Source: Chelonoidis abingdonii (taxonomy: Eukaryota > Chordata > Testudines > Testudinidae). Taken from it: a DNA stretch of 64,000 bases. Positions 23,545-35,511 of this stretch are shown piece after piece. The notes below the pieces were generated by a model. It had not been told where the DNA came from and searched no databases. It saw nothing but the letters and a program-made list of their open reading frames with translations. How positions within the stretch are numbered: position 1 is the first letter of the stretch; each line of letters opens with the position of its first letter. The stretch is taken from the NCBI RefSeq assembly GCF_003597395.2, contig NC_133771.1, forward strand, positions 58,505,758-58,569,757, given 5' to 3'. The translations under genes and the position numbers were made by a program.

Positions 23545-25915
23545 TTCCAAGGCCAGAAGAGTCCATGATGATCATCTAGTCTGACCTCCCATAAAACACA
23601 GGCCATAGAATTTCCCCAAAATAATTCCTAGAGCATATCTTCGAGACGAACATCCAATCTTTATTTAAAAATTGTCAGGGATGGAGAATCCACCACAAAC
23701 CTCAGTAAGTTGTTTGAATGATTAATTACTCCCTCAGTTAAAAAATGTACGCCTTATTTCCAGTCTGAATTTGTCTAGCTTCAATTTTCAGCCATTGGAT
23801 TGTGTTAGACCTTTCTCTGCTAGGCTGAAAAGTCTATTATTAAATATCTGCCCACCATATAGATACTTATAGACTGTTATCAAGACCCCTCCTTAACAAA
23901 AGAGTTAAGTTAAAGATTCAAGAAGCTCAGTCTCTATCACTAAAAGGTATTTTTCTAATCCTCTCATAATCATTCTAGTAGCTCTTCTCTGAATCCCCTC
24001 CAATTTATCAACATTCTCGAACTGTGGACACTAGAACTCTATTCTAGCAGTGGTCACACTAGTGTCAAGTACAAAGGTAAAATAACTTCTCCGCTCATAC
24101 TTGAGATTCCCCTGTTTATGCTCCCCAGCATCGCATTAGCCCTTTTGGCCACAGCGTCACACTGGGAGCTCATGTTAAGATGATTATCCACCAGGACCCC
24201 CAAAACTTTTTTAGAGTCACTGCTTCCCAAGATTGAGTCCCCCATCCTGTAATATGGCCTATATTCTTTGTCCCTGGATGTATATATTTACATTTAGCCA
24301 TATTAAAATGCATACTGTTGCTTGCGCCCATCTTACCAAGCAATTCAGATGGCTGTGTATCAGTGACCTGTCCTTTTCATCATTTACCACTCCCCCAATT
24401 TTTGTGTCATGTGCAAATTTTATCAGTGATTAATTTGTTTTCTTCCTGGTCATTAATAAAAATGTTAAAGTGTAGGGACAAGAACTAATCCCTGCGGTAT
24501 CCTAGTAGAAACACATCCATTCAAAGATTCCTCATTTACAATTTTACATTTTGTAATTAGCTAGTTAGCTAGCTTTTAATCTGTTTAATGGCTGACGTGT
24601 TAATTTGATATCTTTCTTTCTTTTTTTAATCAAAATGTCATGCAGTACCAAGTCATATACCTTCTAGAAGTCTACGTATATTATGTCAACACTATGACCT
24701 TTATCAACCAAACTTTTAATCTCATTAAAAAGAATCAAGTTAGTTTGATGGGATCTATTTCCCATACACCCATGTTGATTGGCATTATTATTAAAGAAAT
24801 AAATCAATATTAATAGTCCAGTGAGCTGCTCAGCCAGTGCTTTTAAAACTCTTGGATGCAGGTTATCCAAACCTGCTGACTTAAAAACGTCTAACTTTAA
24901 CAGCTGCAGCTTAACATCCTCATAAGATACTATTGAAATGGAAAAAGTGTTATCATATGATATAATTACATCATCTGTTTTTTTCCAAAATATAAAACAG
25001 AAATACTTATTGAACACTTTTGCCTCTTCTGCATTATCTATAATTTTACCATTTCCATCTAGTAATAGACCAATAACATCGTTAGGATTCTCCCCCCCCC
25101 CCCAAAAAAAAATATTTAAAAAAAACACATTCTTATTGTCTAACTCTGCTGGCCATAGATTTCTCCTTGAGTACATTTGCTTCCCTTATTAATTTTCTAC
25201 AATTTCTCACTTCTGTTTTATATTCAATACTCTCAATTTTCCCTTTCTTTTATATTTTTATAGCTGACCTCACTTCCCCTCTAAACAATGAGGCCTTCTT
25301 CCTTGATTGTGAATTCTGGGGCATCTAGTAAGTGTTCTTAATTCCCAATTATCATTGACGTTTTTCTGATTAAATTCTTCCTCCCAATTGCTCTGGCTCA
25401 GAGTTGTCTTCAACTTTATATAATTTGCCCTTTTAAAGTACCACATCTATGTATCACTGTCTAGACTTTCTTCAGTTTGTACATTATAAAATGTCATCAA
25501 ATCATGATCATTTGTTCTGAGATTACCATTAAACTTTAGCTCTGTGATCAGTTCCTGTTTATCTATTAAGATAGGGTCTAATATAGAACTTCCCTGCGCT
25601 GGAGACAACGCTTTTAGAGTTAGGAAACAGTCATGTATAATATTTAGAAATTCTAAGGATGTTTTAGTACTCCCAACATGGGACCTCCAGCATGTGTCAT
25701 TCAAGTTGAAGTCGCCCATGATCACATGGCTTTTTTTCCCTACACATTATAGATAGGTGTGTAAGGAGCCTGTTCTCCTATTCTCTCAAATGATTTGGTG
25801 GTTTGTAACAGACACCAATTAATACCCTATCTTGTTCATTATATGTTAAGATATTATTCCATAAGCATTCAAGACCATTTTCTTCCAAGTTATCAGTGAC
25901 TTAAACAGTTAAAAC
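23545..25915 (-). mobile_element. CR1 LINE with endonuclease and RT remnants
   Basis: The longest CR1 of the window. Minus-strand order: GVCYKPPNHLRE-like segment (about 25825-25790) and IMGDFNLNDTCWRSH (25725-25680) from the APE-type endonuclease; then, after a deletion, a frame at 25176-24664 with AGLDNLHPRVLKALAEQL and GHSVDIIYVDF from RT; FAHD in place of the catalytic FADD near 24410; and VDNHLNMSSQCDAVAKRANAMLG (about 24195-24130). The 3' end is near 23545. The YRPVSLTS and QHGF blocks are missing between 24830 and 24760, so an internal deletion has removed part of the RT. Inactive. Confidence 0.9.
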
Positions 25916-26219
25916 TATTTTTGGAACTAAGAGGGGAAAAGGGTACGGGAAATGGCACTCTATCCTTCCTAAATAGGTTATAACCATTAATTTTAACACT
26001 TATTCCAATCATACTTGACATCAGAGGTAGGAGTTCTGCCATTAAGTCCATTGAAGCCAGATTTCACCCTAGAAATGTAGGTCTTGTCTATTATGGAAGA
26101 TTCTATTGTTATTGGAAAACTATGGACATTATGGCATCACCAGAGATTACCTAAGACATTGTCTGTCCTAGAAAAGTTCACCATTCTAATGAAATCAAGT
26201 TAAAAATCAGCCATGTTAA

Positions 26220-26380
26220 ACTGGTACAACCCTACACCGTAAGTGAGTTTAAGTCAATCCCAATTTAACCTCATTTAAGTGAATCTACAATAGGGGTTTG
26301 CACTGGTTTAGCAAGATTGATTTTTATATTGATTTAGTGAAACCTGTACATGTTTAAAGTGTAGACAAGGTCTTAAAATC
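26220..26380. mobile_element. Degenerate MITE, same group as 10390-10619
   Basis: Right end AAAGTGTAGACAAGGTCTT resembles the right end at 10606-10619; the left end (CAACCCTACACCGTAAG) is only weakly its inverse. Non-coding. Confidence 0.4.
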
Positions 26381-27168
26381 CCTTCCCCTTATAATTACTT
26401 TTTTTCCAGACCTTTAAAATTTGCTTTTGTTTATTTTTACTAACAGCTTTTTAACTCCAGTATCCACAGGACATTCTAGAGAAAGAAAGCTGCTGTTAAA
26501 GATTCAGTACCCCACACTCCACAGAGCTCATAATACCCTTCCTCTAGGCTCCCAAGAGCTCCTCCTTCAGCAAAACCAGAAAACCAGACTGACATTGCTT
26601 ATATTTCCAAAGGTGAAAATACTAGTAGAATAAAAGTAAGAAAGCCTTATCTTTCAGGTCTTTTCTACATCTTAAAAAAAAAAAACTTTTCAAAATAGAC
26701 ACAAAACCTTTTTTTTAATCCTTTAAGACACTTTTTTATTTGTCTAGCATCTGAGTTCCAGGATGGTTCATTTTCTTTTAACTATTTTTCCTGTTTAAGG
26801 CCTTTTTATTTGCTGTTATTTTTTCCTGGTCTTTTACTGCTCTGTGTGGTGAAATAGAAAGTTAACAACATTAATTACTGTCATCTTTAAAATATTTAGT
26901 GCATAAAAGTCACTTGGACTACTTCAGGACTGCAAAACATGAAGTGTTTTGGTAGCTGTGGTTTCAACATTACGCCTATTTCTTGAGCACTTTATAAAAA
27001 TATATACATTGTAACATGTATACATATTGGATCTAATGTCACAAAATGTGCATATATCCTGCCCTCTCTTAGACCATGCCTACACAGGAAAGCTTTACCA
27101 GTATAGTTAACTGGTATAGTTAAACCAGTATAACTATACCAGTATAAACCCCAGCGCAGATACTCATT

Positions 27169-29272
27169 GGCCTGGTCTACACTATGTGTTTAAACCGAAT
27201 TTAGCAGTGTTAAACCAATTTAACCCTGCACCCGTCCACGCAACGAGGCCCTTTATATCGATATAAAGGGATCTTTAAACCGGTTTCTGTATTCCTCCCT
27301 GACGAGAGGAGTAGCGCAGAAATCGGTATTGCCATGTGGGATTAGGGTTAGTGTGGCCACAAATCGCCGGTATTGGCTCAAGGCGGTATCCCACAGTGCA
27401 TCACTGGACCACTCTGGAAACGATCTGAACTCGGATGACTGGCCAGGTAGACAGGAAAAGCCCGTGAACTTTTGAAATTTCATTCCTGTTTGCCCAGCGT
27501 GGAGCTCTGATAGCACAGGTGCAATGGAGTCCCAAAAATCCATAAAGAGCTCCAGCATGGACCGACCAGGATACTGGATCCGATCACTGTATGGGGAGAC
27601 AAATCTGTTCGTATCCAGAGCTCCGTTACAGAAGACGAAGATGAAAAAGCAATTTGAAAAAATCTCCAGCATGATAGAACAGAGGCCACAAGCAGGACGG
27701 AGCCAAAGAATCAAATGGATTGCCTCATGGAAGGAGGAGGGGGACTGAGGACTTCCACTTACCACAAGCCCGAAAAGCATCTGCATTCTTGGCTGAGCTC
27801 CCAATGCTGTAGGCGTCCCAAAAACATTGCTGGGGTGGTTCAGGAGATATCTCGTCAATCTTACAGCCCCACCTCACTCGCCCCATGAAAGAAAGGGAAA
27901 AACGTTTCTTGCCATTTTTCAATGTCACTGTAGTCTACTGCAGCTGCTGGTAGAGCAGTGCTGCGCGCTGAACAGAAGCATCCCTCCCTTCCTTTCCTGA
28001 TGGCAGATGGTACAAAATGGTGGAAAACTGTCATTATCCCGTGAGTGCTCCTGGCTGGCCTCGGTGAGGTTGGCCAGAGAACACCTGGGTAAAAATGGGA
28101 ATGACTCCCGGTCATTCCCAGCAGATGGTACAGAACGGCTGGTAACCACCTTATGATAGCAGCTGGAGCCTGAGCTCCATCAGCCCCAACCCCTTTAGTG
28201 TCTAAAGAAAAGATTCGTACTCCCTGGACTGTCATAGCAGTGGGAGGCTGTGTTCCTCTCCTCCTCACCCTTTAATGTCCTGCTGGACTATCATAGCAGC
28301 TGGAGGCTTCCTCCCCCATTTGTCTCGCTAAAAAGTCAGTGTTCTAATCCTGCATTCTTATTACTTCATCACACAAATGGGGGACATTGTAATGGTAGCC
28401 CAGGAGGGTTGGGGGAGGAGGAAGCAACGGTGGGGTGTTGCAGGGGCACTTCTAGAATGGCATGCAGCTCATCATTTCTGCGGATCTCTGGGCTCTGACC
28501 CAGAGCAGCTGTGCTCTCTGGCTGTCTAGTAGCCTTGCCCCAATTCTAGGCAGGACTGATTCTATTTTTAGACAAAAATATAAAGAAGGAATGACCAGGG
28601 AGTCATTCCATTTTGTCCATGCTCCCCCTGGCCTACCTCAGCAAGGCCAGCCAGGAGCACTCACGACAGCAGCAGATGGCACAAAATGATTGATAAACGT
28701 CATCACCAATTTCCAATAGCAATGATTGATAACCATCATCTCATTGCCAATTTACAATGGCAGATGGTGCAATAGGGATAGTAACCATCTTGCTACCTTT
28801 CAAGGCAAATGAACGCTGCCATGTAGCACTGCAGTACCACTGCTGTAGAGCATCCAGTACACATATGGTGACAGTGAGAAAAGGCAAACAGGCTCTATGG
28901 TTACCATGCTATGGCGTCTGCCAGGGCAATCCAGGGGAAAAGAGTGCAAAATGATTGTCTGCTGTTGCTTTCACGAGGAAGAAATGAGTGACGACATTTA
29001 CCCAGAATCACCCGCGACACTGTTTTTGCACCATCATGCATTGGGATCTCAACCAGAATTCCAATGGCAGGGAGACTGTGGGAACTATGGATAGCTATGG
29101 GATAGCTACTCACAGTGCAACGCTCCAGAAAAATCGACGCTAGCCTCGGTACATGGACGCACACACCGGAATTAATGTGCTTAGTGTGGCCGCATGCACT
29201 CGACTTATACAATCTGTTTTACAAAACCGGTTTATGTAAAATCAGAATATCCCGTAGTGTGGACATACCCTT
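27169..29272 (+). mobile_element. PIF/Harbinger-like DNA element, decayed
   Basis: Ends GGCCTGGTCTACACTATG and CCCGTAGTGTGGACATACCC are approximate inverted repeats. Near 27530-27720, allowing frameshifts, the plus strand reads KELQHGPTRILDPITVWGDK and an EKISS-like stretch, which I take as a decayed MYB/SANT-like DNA-binding domain of the kind that accompanies PIF/Harbinger transposases. No DDE transposase is recognisable, so it is non-autonomous or gutted. The small MITE at 9046-9290 shares both ends. Superfamily assignment is inferred from the SANT-like segment. Confidence 0.65.
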
Positions 29273-29390
29273 ATCTTTAAGGTGACTTTCCGCTGTAGCT
29301 TAAAGCCTTTCCAAAGTGACATAAGCTAAAAAAAAAAAAAAAAAGACCCTCTTCTACCAGAATAATAGTGTTGAAACATGGAGATCATGT

Positions 29391-30059
29391 AAATTGTGAG
29401 GGGCAAGGCCAGATGGCTACAGTAAAGTACTGAGAAACAGGCATGTTAGCCCAGGCTAAACAAATCCTAGTACCCTGGTAACCAAAGGCAGTTGCTCCAG
29501 GTTAATCAAGGCACCTGGAGCAATTAAAACCTTTCTAGAAGGCAGTAGAGATAGCTACTTAATTAGAACACCTGCAGGCAATCAAGGCAGGCTAATCAGG
29601 GCACCTGGGTTTAAAAAGGAGCTCACTCCAGTCAGCAGGGAGGAGCCAGAGGAGAAGGAGTGTGTGAGAGGAGCAAAGAAGGCAAGAGCTGGAGAGTGAG
29701 AGAGTGTACTGCTGGAGGATTGAGGAGGACAAGCGTTATCAGACACCAGAAGGAAGGTTCTGTGGTGAGGATAAAGAAGGTGTTTGGAGGAGGCCATGGG
29801 GAACTAGCCCAGGGAGTTGTAGCTGTCATGCAGCTGTTACAGGAGGCACTATAGACAGCTATGATCCACAGGGCCCTGGGCTGGAACCCGGAGTAGAGGG
29901 TGGACCTGGGTTCCCCCCCAAACCTCCCAACTCCTGTTCAGACACAGGAGGAGCTGACCCAGACTGTGGGTTCCGCAAGAGGGGAAGATCACTGAGGTGA
30001 ACAAATCTGCCAAGAAGCGCAGGACCCATCAAGGTAGAGGAGGAACTTTGTCACAAAAT
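29391..30059. mobile_element. Solo LTR, 661 bp, with AAAT target duplication
   Basis: 29395-30055 begins TGTGAGGGGC and ends CTTTGTCACA: perfect 5-bp inverted ends in TG...CA form. AAAT flanks both sides (29391-29394, 30056-30059; a fifth base is ambiguous). The interior has a TTTAAAAAGG tract at 29611 that could be a promoter element. No internal genes remain, so two LTRs have recombined. Probably Ty3/Gypsy, judged by ends and duplication length only. Confidence 0.85.
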
Positions 30060-30107
30060 TCACATCTTATCTTATATTGGTATAGCTTTCCCATGTGGAC
30101 AAGCCTT

Positions 30108-31339
30108 CATCCCAGTGTAAATGAGAAGTACCTTGATCTCAGAGGAGCAGAACTGAGTGGCCCATTAAGCTTCACCTCTTATGCACTCAGGCACTCATTA
30201 ACCCTGTGAAAGTGTTAAGTGTATACAGCTTAACTAAATACCTAAAGAGGAAAAAGAAACCAAATATTTCCAGAACGCTACATTTCACCCTTATGTTGTA
30301 TTCTTACTTCTTTGTTCTCTTTCCTGTACACTCGGTCACTCTACAAATCTAAGTGTCTGCCAAGGACATAAAAATCACTTAGCGCACAGTGAAAGAATGT
30401 ATCTAAGGCTGTGTTAATGCTAACTGTAGAGTGTTTTACAGCCTCAGGATATATTTGAAGGTAGAAGTGGCAAAATGTCTCATAAGCTCTAATAACAGTA
30501 TTACTACATATTAATCTGTTGTGAACATTGTTCATGTACCAAGGTAGGAAAAGTCATAGAAATTGACCTATTAATCCATATCAGAAATTTCATTTTGTTT
30601 TCTATTCTGCTTGACCTTAACAAGTGTTAGGACACAGAGAGAGTAATTTAAAGATATTAGACTATCAGATACCAATGTAATCCCATACATTGCACCACAA
30701 GAGTCCTGCACTGCTTCTCTAACTATTTTTAATGGACAGCAGCACATCTGTTATCTGAATAATCAAAACTTGAAGCCACAGTATATATGTGGCACAAGGT
30801 TCCCAACTTTGGTTGGATGAATTCCTGGAGGTTTCATCACGACATTATCTTTAATTAAAGATAAATCTTTAATTCCTGGGGCCTCCAGGACAATCCTGGA
30901 GGGTTGGCAACCATAATCTGGCAATCTTTTTCAAAAGGGACACGGTTAGGGGAATGAGAATGAGGAAACAGGCGGGTAAGGCCAGGAGAAGAAAGAACAG
31001 CCTGGGGGGGAGAAGGAGTAAAATATTTAAAGAACAAGGGGAAAGTAAAACTGGGAGGGACAGAGCATCAGTGATGGAGGAAGATGAGGACAACTGATTA
31101 GAGAAAAATGGGGAATCAGATAATGGGGGAAGGAAGCACTGAAAGCCAAGAGCTGAGAGAATGCAAAAAACAAAAGCAGAGAGAGAACAATGATGATTCG
31201 CTCTCTGACACACAGAATCTTGCCAAAAATAGCACTTCATTAGTCACCCAAGAAGATTAAGACATGGGAAGTGCAGGAATGATAGGGAAAGGGTCAAATC
31301 AGTTGGAAAAGGGGGAAAAAAAAAGCAGAGAACCAGAGG
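30108..31339. other. Intronic DNA, no feature recognised
   Basis: A/T-rich and non-coding. A purine-rich plus strand at 30940-31180 produces long spurious minus-strand frames. Confidence 0.45.
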
Positions 31340-31509
31340 AGGATAACTTGGTGGTTTGAGCATTAGCCTGCTAAACCCAGGGTTGTGAGTTCAATCCTTG
31401 AGAGGGCCATTTAGGGATCGGGGCAAAAATCTGCCTGGGGATGGGTTCTGCTTTGGACTAGCTGACCTCCTGAGGTCCTTTCCAACCCTGATAGCCTATG
31501 ATTCTATGA
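31340..31509 (+). mobile_element. tRNA-derived SINE with CR1-like tail
   Basis: A tRNA-like head with an A-box-like GGATAACTTGGTGGTTTGAG at 31341-31360 and a B-box GTTCAATCC at 31389-31397, then a body ending in CTGAGGTCCTTTCCAACCC and a terminal ATGATTCTATGA-like tail that matches the CR1 3' end. This head-and-tail structure is known for turtle SINEs mobilised by CR1. Confidence 0.85.
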
Positions 31510-31889
31510 ACTGGAAGTAAAAGATGAAGAGGATGGAATCTAGTCATGATTTCTACCATGAAAAGGCTTCCAGACTATAACAATTTGCTGAACATGTTCA
31601 CTGCCTCCCCATTTAGGACTCAAAGTCTCCAGAAAATTCAGCGTTGTGTAGCATTTTTTCACTTCTCAGTTTTCTATTGTTTCAGTTCCCATGTAATTTC
31701 CATTCTGATGCAATGCTAGTGCCCACCTATAAATTATTGCCTGGACTTGCCACACAATACCAGTGGGACACCAGCAGACTTATACAAACAACTCCAATTT
31801 ATTTTGCTAGAAGTTGGATTTAGAACTCCATCTCTTCAACACTTACCATTGTATCTCTATAAAAGAGGAAAGATGGTGTACAGTAGAAG

Positions 31890-32105
31890 CATGGACCTTA
31901 GAATGCAGATCTCCTGACCATCAGCTCTGATGCACAATTCTTATGTGATCACAGGCAAATCATTTAAGGTCAAATTGTGGCCTGAGTCATGCTATACAAC
32001 CCCTACAAGTCAAGGGGATTGCACAGTTGTGACTGAAAACAGAATTCAGCCCATGATAATTGTGTCTCAGTTTCCTCAACTGTAAAATGGGACTAATATA
32101 CCAGT
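31890..32105 (+). mobile_element. MIR-like SINE, split
   Basis: GTGATCACAGGCAAATCATTTAA (31946-31968) and GTGTCTCAGTTTCCTCAACTGTAAAATGGGA (32062-32092) are the hallmark MIR core and 3' motifs; about 90 bases of unrelated sequence separate them. Confidence 0.6.
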
Positions 32106-33630
32106 CATAGAATCATAGGACTGGAAGGAATCCTGAGAAGTCATCTAGTCCTGCACTCATGGCAGGACTAAGTATTATCTAGATCAGGGATCGGCAACCT
32201 TTGGCCCGCGGCCCACCAGGGTAAGCCCCATGAGGGCTGGGCTGGTTTGTTTACTTGCCATATCTGCAGGTTCGGCCGATTGTGGCTCCCACTGGCCGCA
32301 GCTCGCCGCTCCAGGCCAATGGGGGCTGTGGGAAGCGGGGGCCAGCACATTCCTCGGCCCACACCGCTTCCCACAGCCCCCATTGGCCCGGAGCAGCCAA
32401 CTGCAGCCAGTGGAAGCCACAATCAGCCGAACCTGTGGACACGGCAAGTAAACAAATCGGCCCGACCTGCTGGGGGCTTACCCTGGTGGGCCACAGGCCA
32501 AAGGTTGCCAATCTCTGATCTAGATCGTTCCTGACAGGTGTTTGTCTAACCTGCTCTTAAAAACCTCCAGTGATGGAGGTTCCACAACCTCTCTAGGCAA
32601 TTTATTCCAGTGCTTAACCACCCTGACAATTAGGAACTTTTTCCTAATGTCCAACCTAAACCGCCCTTGCTGCAATTTAAGCCCATTGCTTCTCGTTTTA
32701 TCCTCAGAGGTTAACAAGAACAATTTTTCTTCCTCTCTCTGTACCAACCTTTTATGTACTTGAAAACTGTTATGAGAACTCAGTCTTCTCCTTTCCAGAC
32801 TAAACAACCCAATTTTTCAGTCTTCCCTCATGGTCATGTTTCTAGATCTTTAATCATTTTGATTGCTCTTCTCTGGATTTGCTCCAATTTGTGCACATCT
32901 TTCCTGAAATGTGGTGCCCAGAATGGACGCAATACTGAAGTTGAGGCCTAATCAGTGTGAGTAGAGCAGAAAGATTACGTCTAATGTCTTGCATACAAAC
33001 ACTCCTGCTAATACATCCCAGAATATGTTCTTTTTGCAATGTTACACTGTTGTGTTCATATTTAATTGTGGTCCACTATGACCCCACATTTCTTCCACAG
33101 TACTCTTTCCTAGCCAGTCATTTCCATTCTGTAGTTGTGCAACTGATTGTTCCTTGCTAAGTGGTGTACTTTGCATTTGTCCTTATTGAATTTCTCTATT
33201 TACTTCAGACTATTTCTCCAGTTTGTCCAGATCATTTTGAATTTTAATCATATCCTCCAAAGCACTTGCAGCCTGCCCACTGGTAGTGTCCCCAAACTTT
33301 TTAGAGTGTACTCTCTATTCCATTATCTAAATCACCGATGAAAATATGACACAGACCATCCAGAACTGATCACTTGATATGCCCTTTCAGCTTGCTGTGA
33401 ACCACTACTCTCTGGGAACCCTCTTCCAAACAGTTATGTACCCACCTATCATAGCTCCATCTAGGTTGTTCCCTAGTTTGTTTATAGGTCAGGGAGAGTA
33501 CCAGAAGACCTACTAAAGACAAGATATAGCATAGCACCATTCCCCGCACCCACATCCACAAGGCTTGTTACCCTGTCAAAGAAAGCTATCAGATTGTCCA
33601 TTTGTTCTTGACAAATCTATGCTCTAAGTG
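32106..33630 (-). mobile_element. CR1 LINE, split by a hAT MITE
   Basis: The reversed CR1 3' end ATAGAATCATAGGACTGGAA begins at 32108; the RT C-terminus VKHWNKLPREVVEPPSLEVF is on the minus strand at about 32610-32550. Catalytic FADD has become FGDT (33300-33285). The MITE at 32185-32517 interrupts it, with TSD, so CR1 is older. 5' truncated in RT. Confidence 0.9.
32177..32525. mobile_element. hAT MITE, 333 bp, palindromic, with 8-bp TSD
   Basis: Element 32185-32517 starts CAGGGATCGGCAACCTTTGG and ends CCAAAGGTTGCCAATCTCTG. ATCTAGAT flanks it exactly on both sides (32177-32184, 32518-32525). Nearly the whole element is self-complementary, so it could fold into one long hairpin; this is why large frames appear on both strands. 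Related to 59985-60317, which has the same length. Confidence 0.95.
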
Positions 33631-34535
33631 TTTAGAACGCTTTAAACCACAATTTCATGAAAGCAAAGCACAGCCTCTGTTTGACAGACTTATTTCAGTT
33701 TAAAAATGCATTACATTGATTTAGCCAAAGTCAAACCTACTGACTCATGCTAACTTGGTATGCACTCTTGACCAAAGAGTAGCTGCACTAATTTAAGTTC
33801 TAAATGGATGAACAACATCAGTATCATTTTCTTGTTAACAAGGCTTTATATTAAGTGCAGGTATGATGATAATGTAAATATATGTATTATATTTGTAATT
33901 TGGAGTCTTGCTCTAAATTCACATATGGCATCATGCACCAGAACTAGCTTTACAATTAGGACTAGAAACCTTCTGAAACAGCGCTTATTTTGATATGAAT
34001 ATAGCCAATGTGGAGGACGGCACTCAGTCTTTGAATTCATAGACTTCTACCCCTGCAAATATCTACTTGGGTTTATTATCCCACTCTTACTTAATAGATC
34101 CTTTCTCTTCCTCATTTTGTTGTTTTGGTAGGTCTGACTCGAAGAATAACAAGTGCCTCTTAAGAGCTGCTGATCATCCTCATTATTAGTGTAATGTCTG
34201 GATTTCACTAGACATGTAAGATAACAGATTTGGTCCCAAGAGCTGAGCTAGGCATGCTAAGTCTCTTGAGGATGCCAGCATCTTGCGAGACACGGTCCCT
34301 AATCTTTACATAAGGGGGGGGGGGGCGGGGAGATTTGGTACAGGTATCTAGTTTCTCTCCTTTAGTTACTCTAGCTTTTTTCTTTTAGCAATTATGTTTA
34401 TTCTGAACTATTTAGAAGAGGCACTGCTTGGCTAACTCTAATATCTATGCATTCATGTATCAGTGTATCAAATTCATCTACACAGATAAATATTTAATGC
34501 ACTACTGGTTCATATTTAGATGGTTTCTTAAGGTA
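33631..34535. other. Intronic DNA, no feature recognised
   Basis: Non-coding. A G12 run with one C lies at 34313-34330. Confidence 0.45.
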
Positions 34536-34725
34536 AGGAGGGATAGCTCAGTGGTTTGAGCATTGGCCTGTAAAACCCAGAGTTGTGAGTTCAATCCTTG
34601 GGGGGGCCACTTAGAGATCTGTGGCAAAAATTAGTACTTGGTCTTGCTAGTGAAGGCAGGGGGCTGGACTCAAGGTCCCTTCTAGTTCTAAGAGATAGGT
34701 ATATCTCGTATTATTATTATTATTA
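34536..34725 (+). mobile_element. tRNA-derived SINE with (TTA)n tail
   Basis: A-box-like GGATAGCTCAGTGGTTTGAG (34541-34560) and B-box GTTCAATCC (34589-34597), closely related to the head of 31340-31509, but with a different body end (GGTCCCTTCTAGTTCTAAGA) and a TTA microsatellite at 34710-34725. Confidence 0.85.
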
Positions 34726-35511
34726 AGGTTTTTTTTAATATGAAGAAAAAAATCAGTGACAGATGGCTAATATTTCATTCTGTCTAGGCTGCTGAATACT
34801 GTTCCCCAAAACTAGGAAGCTGAGCAAAAATCTGTTTTTTCAAATTGGTTCTGTAGATTCAAAGATTTCATAATACCAGTCATATTTAAAAAATACTGAT
34901 TGTCTACTAATGACTTTTTTTAAAGAAAATCCACTTGGCTGTCATTTTATCAATACCCAATTACATAGGAATCCATTTTTCACCACTACTGAAGTCACTA
35001 ACAACTGTCCTGTGCTGGTTAATAACAGATTACATTAAATGTAGTGGAAGGCGCACTAGTCCTTCCAGAGCTACAGTTGAACTAGCTTCTACTACACCAG
35101 ACATAAAACCTGCCTAATCTGAAAATTCAGGGTAAAACTTTTTGGTAAACTGGGAGCAAATCATATAAACAGTTTCAGAGATATGGAGGCTTGGAAATAT
35201 ACTCTTAATTCCCTTTCAGAAGATTTCCCAACATTTTTTGACTGATCACATCTTCAAAACTTCAAAGTAACTGCTCAAATACGGCCTAAATCCAGCATCC
35301 ATTTAAGTCAATGGAAAGGCTTCCACTGATTTCCATGGGCATTGGATCAGGGCCTTAGTCCCTAAAAAGCAGAGCTGCTAATAGTATGTTTGAGGCTGGT
35401 GATGCATGCATCAATTATGGATCAGTTTAAGGGTGTTATCACCCGTATAGATATAAATAATGATAACCTATAGAAATGTGGCTTAAATTAGCTATAGTTA
35501 CCACTCAAGAA

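Larger units (their letters stand above)
27074..30107. mobile_element. MITE split by two later insertions
   Basis: Left end GCCTACACAGGAAAGCTTTACC (27078 on) is the inverse, with mismatches, of the right end GGTATAGCTTTCCCATGTGGACAAGC (30079-30104). About 95 bp of the element lie left of the Harbinger-like insertion, the middle part lies at 29273-29390, and the last 50 bp follow the solo LTR. The two insertions are therefore younger than this MITE. Confidence 0.6.

Noticed and set aside
27253..27858. 201-residue minus-strand frame
   Set aside because: Lies inside the Harbinger-like element; the recognisable SANT-like coding signal is on the plus strand.
34541..34600. tRNA gene
   Set aside because: A and B boxes are present, but no cloverleaf with a proper acceptor stem; it is the head of a SINE.
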